From the NCBI GenBank assembly GCA_023416335.1, contig JAEZHY010000264.1, positions 1 through 20,865 of the forward strand: a stretch of 20,865 nucleotides of DNA, read 5' to 3'. A program made the translations under genes and the position numbers. Within the stretch, counting starts at the first letter, position 1. Each line of letters begins with the position of its first letter. Positions 7,643 to 14,515 of this stretch are shown here, one piece after another. The stretch comes from Pseudomonadota bacterium (GTDB lineage Bacteria; Desulfobacterota; Syntrophobacteria; Syntrophobacterales; Syntrophobacteraceae). Below the pieces are notes generated by a model. The model searched no databases. It had not been told where the DNA came from and worked only from the letters and a program-made list of their open reading frames with translations.

Positions 7643-10327
7643 TCATCGAATGATTGCACCTGCCGATTCTATCCTTTCTTTCCGGCGAATATCAGGCCAG
7701 CAAACCCGAACTGTAGTGCCTTCCCCCGGAACCGATTCGATTGTGAAGCTTCCGCCGGTTATTTCGGCCCTTTCCCGCATACCGGTCAAGCCAAGGCTTC
7801 TCGCCATGCTGCTCTGAAGAATTTGGGCCACATCCATCCCCACGCCATCATCGGAAACAATCAGTTCGATTCCGGTCCCATTTTTCGAAAGCGTCAGATC
7901 AGCCCACTCCGCCCTGCTATGCTTGCATACGTTATTCAACGCCTCCTGAGCAATTCGGAAGATTGGCACGTGCAGGTCTCTTGGGACTTCGTTTTCTTCG
8001 ACATCGAACTCGGCCTCTATGTGCCGTTCGGGGTACAGCTTTAACAGTTGCTCTCGATACCAGCGCAGAGCGGCAATTACGCCAAAGTCTTCAAGTGCTT
8101 TGGGCCTGAGCCCCATGTATATGGTCCGTGTTTCCTCTATCGACCGCTGAAGTATGGGGACAAACTCCTGAGCCATCTGGAGGGCATCTTGGCTCTGGAA
8201 GTTCTGCAATGTGGCAATGATATGTTCCAGCCGGAACTTCATAGCTGCAAGAGTCTGACCGATACTGTCGTGCAGCTCAGAAGCGACTCGTTTACGCTCT
8301 TCTTCCTGAGCTGCCATCAGCCTCGATGGTATCTGCCGAAGCTCTTTGTTTGCTTTTTCCAATTCGGCCGTTCGCTTACGAACCCGCAAGTCGAGTTCAT
8401 TATGGGATTTGAGAAGTTCCTCCTCCGTTTCCTTGCGCTTGGTTACATCCAATACGAGAGACAAGATAGATCGTAGCTTACCCGATTCATCTATGAGGGA
8501 TGAATTGTACCATTCACAACTGATGATGGAGCCGTCTTTCCGGTAGTTGCGGTTCAGGGAGAATCGATTGGGATTTCTCCCGCTCATCAGGTCGGCACTG
8601 ACCTCCGCCACATGCGCTTCATCCTCGACATATACCCAGCGGAAGTCTTCTTGGCGCTTACCCAATACCTCATCTGCGTTCCATCCGAAAATGCGCTCTG
8701 CCGCCCCCGCCCAGCGAATGAGCCGCATATCCGGTCCCCACTCGATCACAGCAAGCGGGGAATTTTCAATATGGTAATTTAATCGCTGTGTTAACTCCCT
8801 GATTTTTTCATTTGCTTTCTTTCCTTCTGTTACATCGACCAAAGAGGCAACCCAGCCGATAACCTCTCCGCGCTCATTTCGTTCAGGCACATAGATGACC
8901 TGCAACCTGTATGGTTTGGAATCCCTGTATGTAATTTCGGCTTCAAATTCCACCCTTTGTCCTTGAAGGACAGCTTCAACGTAAGGCCGGATGGTTCGCC
9001 ATCCATTCTCTCCGATTACTTCGACAATCGGTCGCCCGGCGATCTGCTCCGAGGATAAAGCAAGCATATCTGCATAGGCACGGCTCGCGAAACGGAATGT
9101 CAGGTCACGGCTGTATCGAGTGAACATATGAGGTGTTTGATTAAGAACCGCTTCGAGTTCGGCGGTTTTCGCTTTTAGGTTCTCCTCGACCCGCTTGCGC
9201 TCGGTGATGTCACGGGAAACTGATAAAAGTTTTTCGGGGTTGCCATGAAAGTCGAGAATCGGGGTAATAACGACATCCCACCACTTAGAATTGCCTTTGG
9301 CGGTCGGGCAGAACGCCCGGAATTGACCTTTGCCTCCGGCACAGGCGACTTGGATGGCGGAAGCCACTTTAGGGCGGTCGGGTTCCTGCCATAAATCAAT
9401 CCAACTGGTATTGAGGTAGGCTGAAATGTCGTCAACTTCGAGAAGCTGCTGCCCTCCCGTACTCATCGAAAGGAGGTTGCCTTCTAAATCAAGAACCTTA
9501 ATACAGTCTAAGCTGCTCTCGATAACTCGACGGCTGAACTCTTCGCTCTCGCGCAGTGCCTCTTCGACCTTTTTTCGTTCGGTGATCTCGACGCCCATGA
9601 TGCCGATCCCGCGTTTTCCATCGGGCAGGGGTACGGGGAAATAGGAAGCCAGCCAGTAGGCGATTTCTCCTGGTCTTGATTCCACAGGGCTTTTAACCTC
9701 GACATTCAGCTCCGGTAAGCCTGTTTCAATTACCCGCCTCATCATCGGGCCATGATCTCTCATGAACTCCGGTGCCAGATCAGAGATCGCCTTGCCCACT
9801 ATCGTCTCGGTATCGAGGCCGAAATAGGTGGGGGTGGTCCTATCCGTTTTTATGTATCTAAATTGATCGTCTTCAATATTCAGAATTCCCGGCGAGGCAT
9901 CGAAAAAGGCATCCAAAGTAGCCTGACTAATGCGCAATGCCTCTTCGGCCCGCTTGCGTTCTTTGGAGTATTTGGCCTTTTCCTCTGCTTCAAGAGCGCG
10001 TGTTTGAGCGCGGTGCATGGCTGAGGCGAGGAATGAAACGAGGATGCCACATATCGAAAAGATGCTAACAACAAACCAATCGATGGGACGCGAAACCGGA
10101 TTCCAGAAGGCAATGTTGTAAAACGCGCAAAGCGCCGTGGTGAGTAACCCCGGATAAAATCCACCGTACATGGATGCGATGATTACGGCTGGGTACAATG
10201 TTAAAAAAGGTGCGCGTGCTCCCGGCTCGCCGAACAGGGCATAACGTAAAAGCACAGCGAGAATGAAGCTGAAAACAGCAATAGAGTAACGTAGCCACAA
10301 GGGACGATGTTTCCCGAACGGTATCAC
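7643..10327 (-). CDS. NarX-type multi-PAS sensor histidine kinase with DUF4118 membrane domain
   Basis: This 894-residue membrane kinase has, in order: four closely spaced membrane helices of the DUF4118/KdpD type (about 10-105), a short coiled linker, and four PAS modules (about 130-250, 265-380, 390-505, 515-635), each ending in the usual D-I/V-T-E/K-x-K-K/R hinge. Next come a coiled coil and a HisKA_3 dimerisation helix with phospho-acceptor His in ASELHDSIGQ (about residue 686). The HATPase_c domain shows AQEALNNVCKHS, DDGVGMD and GLTGMRERAE. I chose the GTG at 10325-10327 because GGAGG lies 6 nt upstream; a TTG at 10342 would add five residues. HisKA_3 kinases usually pass phosphate to NarL/LuxR-type regulators, but no such regulator lies nearby, only receiver-only proteins. 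It probably senses a small ligand or redox state; the signal is unknown. Confidence 0.9.
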   Translation of the reverse strand: MIPFGKHRPLWLRYSIAVFSFILAVLLRYALFGEPGARAPFLTLYPAVIIASMYGGFYPGLLTTALCAFYNIAFWNPVSRPIDWFVVSIFSICGILVSFLASAMHRAQTRALEAEEKAKYSKERKRAEEALRISQATLDAFFDASPGILNIEDDQFRYIKTDRTTPTYFGLDTETIVGKAISDLAPEFMRDHGPMMRRVIETGLPELNVEVKSPVESRPGEIAYWLASYFPVPLPDGKRGIGIMGVEITERKKVEEALRESEEFSRRVIESSLDCIKVLDLEGNLLSMSTGGQQLLEVDDISAYLNTSWIDLWQEPDRPKVASAIQVACAGGKGQFRAFCPTAKGNSKWWDVVITPILDFHGNPEKLLSVSRDITERKRVEENLKAKTAELEAVLNQTPHMFTRYSRDLTFRFASRAYADMLALSSEQIAGRPIVEVIGENGWRTIRPYVEAVLQGQRVEFEAEITYRDSKPYRLQVIYVPERNERGEVIGWVASLVDVTEGKKANEKIRELTQRLNYHIENSPLAVIEWGPDMRLIRWAGAAERIFGWNADEVLGKRQEDFRWVYVEDEAHVAEVSADLMSGRNPNRFSLNRNYRKDGSIISCEWYNSSLIDESGKLRSILSLVLDVTKRKETEEELLKSHNELDLRVRKRTAELEKANKELRQIPSRLMAAQEEERKRVASELHDSIGQTLAAMKFRLEHIIATLQNFQSQDALQMAQEFVPILQRSIEETRTIYMGLRPKALEDFGVIAALRWYREQLLKLYPERHIEAEFDVEENEVPRDLHVPIFRIAQEALNNVCKHSRAEWADLTLSKNGTGIELIVSDDGVGMDVAQILQSSMARSLGLTGMRERAEITGGSFTIESVPGEGTTVRVCWPDIRRKERIESAGAIIR

Positions 10328-10483
10328 GCACCACCTCCACAATGGGGCATAAAATACCGTATTTTAGGTGATAAAGGCAACTACATGGAAGGGCGAGAGG
10401 TACTGACCTTACCAAATGAGGCTTAGGCCGACAAGCTTGCGACAGGGTGGAGTGTCGATTGCATCCACACACCCGGTAATTGG

Positions 10484-10930
10484 TCAAGTCCCCGTTTCGG
10501 GCAGTTCAGCTACGTCAACCCAAAACTCACTGACCGCCTTTACGGCCTTTTTCAGCTCATCAAACACGTTCGGCTTTACTACGACCGCGTTTGCACCAAG
10601 TTCATACCCCTCCGTGATCTTCTGCTTGTCAGTGGAAGTGGTGAAGATGATGATCGGTATCAGCCTGAACTCGTCATCCCCACGTATCTCTTTGAGAGCC
10701 TCATAGCCGCCCATGCGGGGCATGTTCACATCGAGCAGGACGATATCAGGCGGGGGCGAAGTCTTTCGGCGTGTTTCCCCCGGTGATAGAGATACTCCAA
10801 TAACTCAGTGCCATCTTCTACAAAGTTTATCTTACACTTGATGCACAACTCCGCGAACGCCTGAGCCACGAAGGTCATCCTCATCATCATCTGCCATAAG
10901 AATAACTGCGGGTCTCTTAAAGCCGCGCAT
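10484..10930 (-). pseudogene. Single-domain response regulator (Rcp1-like), two frameshifts
   Basis: The reading starts MRGFKRPAVILMADDDEDD from the ATG at 10930, with GAGGAG 8 nt upstream. The acidic pocket is intact, but near 10880 the frame slips and AQAFAELCIKCKINFVEDG follows in another frame. Near 10757, in a run of five C, it slips back to the phospho-acceptor segment DIVLLDVNMPRMGG and the conserved FTTS and KP motifs. The two shifts (+1, -1) restore the overall frame, but the shifted middle hits a TAA in the first frame. It is a paralogue of the intact receiver at 12772-13254; both share GATTAACTTC just upstream of the start. Decay or base-calling error in a C-run are both possible. 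Confidence 0.8.
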
Positions 10931-10949
10931 AGTCTCATCTCCTCACCGT

Positions 10950-10959
10950 GAAGTTAATC
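10950..10959 (-). promoter_or_regulatory. Leader element shared by the two receiver genes, copy 1
   Basis: Read on the minus strand, GATTAACTTC followed by a GTG(A/G)GGAG-like ribosome-binding segment precedes this receiver. The same block occurs at 13274-13283 before its paralogue. It may be a conserved regulator site or just a trace of gene duplication. Confidence 0.4.
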
Positions 10960-11062
10960 CTCGCAGGAGCGGCAGGGCACTGGAAACACAGGGGAAATTT
11001 GCTCGTGGACGGTTCGTTTGTGGATGCATAGAGGCGGCGTGGGGACTTACTTTTCACGCTGC

Positions 11063-12662
11063 TTACTTTCCTTGCATAAAGTGCTTCACTGGCAGACTCA
11101 CTATGAATGTGGACCCCTTTCCCGGTTCACTTTTGGCGGTTATGCTCCCGCCATGGCGTTCGACCACCTTACGGCATATGGCAAGACCCATTCCAGTTCC
11201 CTCGTATTTACTACTCCGGCCATGAAGGCGCTGGAATGGAAGGAAGATTTTCTCGGCGTACTCAGGATCGAAGCCGATCCCGTTGTCCTCTACGGCAATC
11301 CGGCAAAAATCATTTTCAGTTGATTTAGAGTACACCTTAACAACCGGCGGAACATCCTCTTTATGGAATTTAAGCGCGTTGGCGATCAGGTTTTGAAAAA
11401 GCTGTCGAATCTGCGCGGTATCGGCTTGGATCACCGGCAGTTCGGAAATTTCGACTATCCCATTTGCTCTCTGGATTACTATGTGCAGATCGCTCACAAC
11501 ATCCTTGACGGCGTCGGTGAGGTTGCACTCCGTAAAGGGTGCGGCTTTCGAGGTTACGCGGGAATACCCTAACAGTGCTTGCAATAATTCTTGCATCCCG
11601 TCCAGCTGCATCTTGGACTCGCTTCAGGTACTCTGTCCCGGTTTTGTCAAGCCCTTGAGCATACTTGTCGATCACCATGTTCGAAAAGGTCTGAATCTTT
11701 CTCAGCGGCTCGGCAAGATCATGGGAAGCGATGAACGCGAAATGTTGCAGTTCATCTAGGGAGCGTCGAAGCTCATCCTCGATTCGCTTGCGCTCGGTTA
11801 TATCAATGTTCGCGCCGGAAAGACGTGCAGGATTTCCGTTTGCATCCTTGAATAGCTGGAAACGCCCGGTAATCCAATGCACAGTGCCGTCGGGCCAGAC
11901 AACTCGCCATTCACATTCGACCGGCTCGCCAGTAGCGAATGCCTCGTTAACCTTGTCGATTGCGGCTGCACGGTCCTCGGGGTGAACCAATTGTTCCCAA
12001 GCAGACTCGGTTCGAGCAAACTCACCCCGACCAAGACCATACATATCCTCCAACTCCGGAGTCCATACGTTCACGCCCGTTTGAACATCCCATTCAAATG
12101 CCCCGATTTTCGCCGCCTGATGCGCCAATCTGAGTCGCGCCTCACCATCGCGAAGCTTCTCCTCCATCCTTTTGCGTTCCGTCATGTCGCGGGTGATTTT
12201 AGTGAACCCTACCAGATTTCCATCTTCACCATGCACTGCGGTAATGACTACATCGGCCCAAAAGCGAGAGCGGTCTTTACGAACCCGCCACCCCTCGTTT
12301 TCCACCCGCCCCTCGGCTGCCGCTTTCTGAAGGAGCTGAAGTGGTATCCCGCGTTCCTGATCTTCGCGAGTATAGAAACATTCCATGTTGCGGCCTATGA
12401 TCTCATCGGCCCGATAACCCTTAATCCGCTCAGCCCCGACATTCCAATTGATAACCGTCCCCTTCGTGTCGACGATGAAAATGGCGTAGTCGCGAATCTC
12501 TTGTGTAAAGGAACGGAACTGAATGTGGTTCTTCCAAAGATCAGGAGCACATTCCTTCTGCTCTCTTAATCCGCTCGATTGCGCAGTACTGCTCTTTTCC
12601 GCCATCACGGCATCCTGATTTTTTTCGATATCATCGGCGTTAGGCCGAGCTGAAGGCCCCAT
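11063..12662 (-). pseudogene. PAS-PAS sensor histidine kinase (HisKA type), one frameshift
   Basis: The first 355 residues carry PAS 1 (about 50-165, starting RDYAIFIVDTKGTVINWNVG), PAS 2 (about 172-290) and a HisKA helix with phospho-acceptor H314 in FIASHDLAEPLRKI. At CCC 11597-11599 (GGG on the coding strand) one extra base throws the frame off. The correct continuation is found one frame over, from MQELLQALLGYSRV to 11063, with N-box NLIANALKF, DNGIGFD, FQRLHGRSSKYEGTGMGLAI and a final GSTFIVSLP. Repaired length would be about 530 residues. No membrane segment is visible, so a soluble kinase is likely. This HisKA type, resembling bacteriophytochrome-like kinases but with no GAF/PHY domains, typically pairs with stand-alone receivers like those on both sides. 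As written, the product would lack its ATPase domain. Confidence 0.85.
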
Positions 12663-12771
12663 TCCAGAGAATGAGACATCAAGTTTAGATTAGAGCATTC
12701 CCCCAAGGAGTCAACCTGTTGCAAGCAGGAGTTATTCTTTCGATGAGTTTTGTCGTAGATGCGTTCAGAAC

Positions 12772-13254
12772 CTACTGCGAAGCGGGTTGATCCTCAATGC
12801 AGCTCTCCGGGGGCGGTATTGAAGGCAAAGCAGAAATATCTTCCCAATATACGTGAAAGCACTTGAGCACCTCGACCAGCCGGTCGAACGTCATGGGTTT
12901 AACGAGATAGCAGTTCGCGCCGTGAAGATAGCACTCATTTACATCGCACTCTTCTTTTGAGGTGGTCAGGATAATCACGGGTATTGCCTTGAGCCGGGGG
13001 TCTGATTTGATCTCGATGAGTACTTGACGTCCATCCTTCCGGGGCATGTTCAGATCAAGGAGGATGAGGTCAGGCCGGGGATACCTCACGGCTTTATAGT
13101 CTCCTCGGCAGTACAGGTACTGCATCAACTCCATGCCATCCGAAACGCACTGCAAGTCGACTGGTTGACCTCTTAGGGCATCCCGCACGAACATCCGGTC
13201 GTCCTCATCGTCGTCGGCCATTAAGATGATGAGCTTCTTTTCTTGGCGGTCCAT
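12772..13254 (-). CDS. Single-domain response regulator (CheY/Rcp1-like)
   Basis: This intact 160-residue receiver has the acidic cluster D14-D16 (MADDDEDD), phospho-acceptor D67 in LILLDLNMPRKDG, T97/T98 in VIILTTS and K119 in YLVKPM. There is no output domain; a 30-residue tail follows. In the Rcp1 group such receivers take phosphate from a neighbouring PAS or phytochrome-type HisKA kinase, here most likely the gene starting at 12662 (110 bp downstream). The start ATG has a weak GGGAG about 10 nt upstream. Confidence 0.9.
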   Translation of the reverse strand: MDRQEKKLIILMADDDEDDRMFVRDALRGQPVDLQCVSDGMELMQYLYCRGDYKAVRYPRPDLILLDLNMPRKDGRQVLIEIKSDPRLKAIPVIILTTSKEECDVNECYLHGANCYLVKPMTFDRLVEVLKCFHVYWEDISALPSIPPPESCIEDQPASQ

Positions 13255-13273
13255 TTGGCTTCGCTCCCACTGA

Positions 13274-13283
13274 GAAGTTAATC
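13274..13283 (-). promoter_or_regulatory. Leader element shared by the two receiver genes, copy 2
   Basis: GATTAACTTC on the minus strand, 20 bp before the receiver start, identical to 10950-10959. The next dozen bases are also similar, which supports duplication of the receiver gene with its leader. Confidence 0.4.
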
Positions 13284-13590
13284 ATTTTGCCGGATTTGCC
13301 GCGCCGAAGGGAGTACCCCTTTTCCGACCTATGCCGTTGCGGATTCGACCGGGAACACCCGCCATTTCGGCCAGATTCCTGAACACGCGATTGGCAGGAC
13401 CGATCTTCCTCTTCCGGGCAAGGGTCCGAAGCAAGCAAATTAGATGCTGCGCAACCCCATTCGGCAATGAGCCTATGCTCTGGTCGGATATCATTGTCGT
13501 GGAAGGCCATTGACTGAGATGAAAGTTAAGGAGGGGATTGGCAGCGTAGGCCCGCTTCTTGATCGGGAGGTGATTCAGGCTTTCAGCCGC
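13282..13590 (-). other. Unassigned open frame, basic product
   Basis: The frame is open for 102 codons after a TAA at 13591-13593; the only ATG is at 13494, giving 70 residues. The product is Arg/Lys-rich (LLRTLARKRKIGPANRVFRN) and of no recognised family. Codon third positions look moderately coding-like, but there is no good ribosome-binding site and an overlapping frame of 101 codons is also open. It lies just upstream of the receiver gene. Confidence 0.2.
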
Positions 13591-13643
13591 TTACGCTGTC
13601 AGCGTTTGCATTCTGGCAGCACTCCGGAAATCACCCGTCTTGC

Positions 13644-13690
13644 CGACCGCCGCCCTCTCCTAGCATGCCCGGAACAGCTCTTATTTGCCC
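13644..13690. repeat. Diverged direct repeat, copy B
   Basis: Counterpart of 759-806, with the same four blocks in the same order and orientation. Similarity fades to the right around a shared GTAGT(A/C)CGTTTT. The two copies lie near opposite ends of the visible island. Confidence 0.55.
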
Positions 13691-13930
13691 TGGAGCTCGG
13701 ATCTTTCATGTAGTCCGTTTTGTAGCTTCCTGCCTGAATCTGACCGAATAGGAAGCCTCTTTTCGCTCGAATCCTGAAATGCCAAGGCGGCCGACTGCAT
13801 GCGCCAACTCAGCGAGCGAAATTCTCGTTCATTATTTGCTGCCTAGTTGCGAGGTAGTTGCGACTTTGGACGGCTCGGTGGAATGGGCTTAGACCGTAGT
13901 CTAAGGCATTGCAACGATCGAGAGGTTTTC

Positions 13931-14068
13931 ATGAGTAAATCCGACCGCCGTGCATTTGCGCTGTTTCGGTCTGTAGATGCTGAAGTTTTGGGGCAGGATG
14001 AAGCATTTCTATGCAGCATCCGGGAACTGAGTGCTGTGATGCTGCTGGGTCCGTTAAGCAGGATGTGA
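13931..14068 (+). CDS. Possible small ORF containing the 22-bp repeat (45 aa)
   Basis: An ATG with GAGAGG 5 nt upstream opens a 45-residue frame starting MSKSDRRAFALFRSVDAEVL. The 22-bp repeat encodes VLGQDEA inside it. The left copy of the repeat is read in the same frame for 54 codons on the plus strand, which is curious but may be chance. No family is recognised. Confidence 0.2.
   Translation: MSKSDRRAFALFRSVDAEVLGQDEAFLCSIRELSAVMLLGPLSRM
13984..14005 (+). repeat. Perfect 22-bp direct repeat, right copy
   Basis: Identical to 6748-6769 and in the same orientation. Flanks on both sides differ completely from those of the left copy. The distance between the copies is about 7.2 kb. Confidence 0.7.
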
Positions 14069-14133
14069 GCGTATGAGAGCAGTCCCATAAGCGAATCTCC
14101 CACCTGAATTCTTCAAGGCTGAAGCGGTTTTGA

Positions 14134-14156
14134 GGGGGGACTTTAGGGGGGACTTT
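14134..14156 (+). repeat. Tandem GGGGGGACTTT motif near the att site
   Basis: Two copies of GGGGGGACTTT (14134-14144, 14146-14156) lie about 100 bp inside the tRNA-Glu remnant. Short direct repeats at this distance from the core are typical of integrase arm-binding sites; that role here is inference. Confidence 0.4.
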
Positions 14157-14257
14157 GTCTGGAAAATAGTCCAAAATGCCTATTTTTCGAGAATCTCTGG
14201 AAGGGCTAAATCCTTTAAGGAAGCCATTTTGCGCCCTACCGGCGGAAGGGATGACTC

Positions 14258-14300
14258 CCCTTTCACGCCGGCGACGCCGGTTCAAATCCGGCTGGGGACG
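14258..14300 (+). tRNA. tRNA-Glu(TTC) 3' half: att remnant at the island's right end
   Basis: The segment reads as the 3' half of tRNA-Glu: anticodon loop CTTTCAC (14260-14266, anticodon TTC 14262-14264), anticodon-stem strand GCCGG, variable CGAC, T-stem GCCGG/CCGGC around TTCAAAT (14276-14292), and acceptor strand TGGGGAC plus discriminator G. That acceptor strand pairs with GTCCCCA, the usual 5' end of bacterial tRNA-Glu. The bases to the left provide no D-arm, no GTCCCCA and no adjacent partner for GCCGG. A CCGGC at 14239-14243 exists, but the sequence before it does not fit a tRNA. So only the 3' half is present. CCA is not encoded. Not a functional tRNA. Confidence 0.85.
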
Positions 14301-14307
14301 CTGAAGA

Positions 14308-14342
14308 AAAATAGGCCGACTCGAAAAGAGTCGGCCTATTTT
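14308..14342 (+). terminator. Strong intrinsic terminator after the tRNA-Glu remnant
   Basis: A perfect 15-bp stem (arms 14308-14322 and 14328-14342, core GGCCGACTC/GAGTCGGCC) with a GAAAA loop ends in a T-run on the plus strand and has an A-run on the left arm. It probably terminated the original tRNA-Glu transcript, which supports the view that native chromosome begins here. Confidence 0.85.
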
Positions 14343-14442
14343 CGTTTGAGGGGAGCTCATACTTACCTTCCGATTCAAGACGAGAAACCGCGCTGGACGC
14401 TCCGGCCAACACCGGTCGATTTTTGTCGCGGTGTTTTAATTG

Positions 14443-14474
14443 AAAGAGGCCGGCCCAGGTGAGCCGACCTCTTT
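14443..14474. terminator. Hairpin terminator between tRNA remnant and chemoreceptor gene
   Basis: AAAGAGGCCGGC and GCCGACCTCTTT form a 12-bp stem with one G-T type mismatch over an 8-nt loop. A/T-rich flanks on both sides would suit bidirectional use: plus-strand readthrough from the tRNA side and the minus-strand chemoreceptor transcript ending at 14516. Confidence 0.65.
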
Positions 14475-14515
14475 TGATTTTATGTGCCTTTTGGGAATGC
14501 CGGGTGATGAGGAGA

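Larger units (their letters stand above)
1..14257. mobile_element. Right part of a tRNA-Glu-integrated genomic island (left end outside window)
   Basis: The right limit is set by a displaced tRNA-Glu 3' half at 14258-14300. Inside are a truncated tyrosine recombinase, AT-richer accessory genes, broken genes and direct repeats. Beyond it lie ordinary chromosomal genes. Integrases that use tRNA 3' halves rebuild the intact tRNA at one end and leave the old 3' half at the other. Given the plus orientation of the remnant, the intact tRNA should lie left of position 1. No second copy of the tRNA segment is visible near the left edge. The recombinase lacks its nucleophile, so the island is probably fixed. 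That everything here entered in one event is inference; nested insertions are likely. Confidence 0.65.
13591..14257. other. Gene-poor right shoulder of the island
   Basis: No recognisable gene. It contains repeat copy B (13644-13690), a small plus-strand ORF (13931-14068) carrying the right 22-bp repeat, and a tandem GGGGGGACTTT motif beside the att site. It probably consists of recombination debris. Confidence 0.5.

Noticed and set aside
7410..7817. Plus-strand open frame of 135 codons
   Set aside because: It lies opposite the kinase C-terminus and the unknown minus-strand gene, and its composition (Ser/Arg/Pro-rich) is typical of an antisense shadow.
14239..14271. Possible intact tRNA with an insertion in the anticodon loop
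   Set aside because: A CCGGC at 14239-14243 could pair with GCCGG at 14267-14271, but the sequence before it contains no D-arm and no GTCCCCA acceptor strand, so a displaced 3' half is the better reading.
13929..14378. Minus-strand open frame of 149 codons across the att site
   Set aside because: It reads through the antisense of the tRNA remnant and its terminator, joining island to chromosome; no domain is seen.
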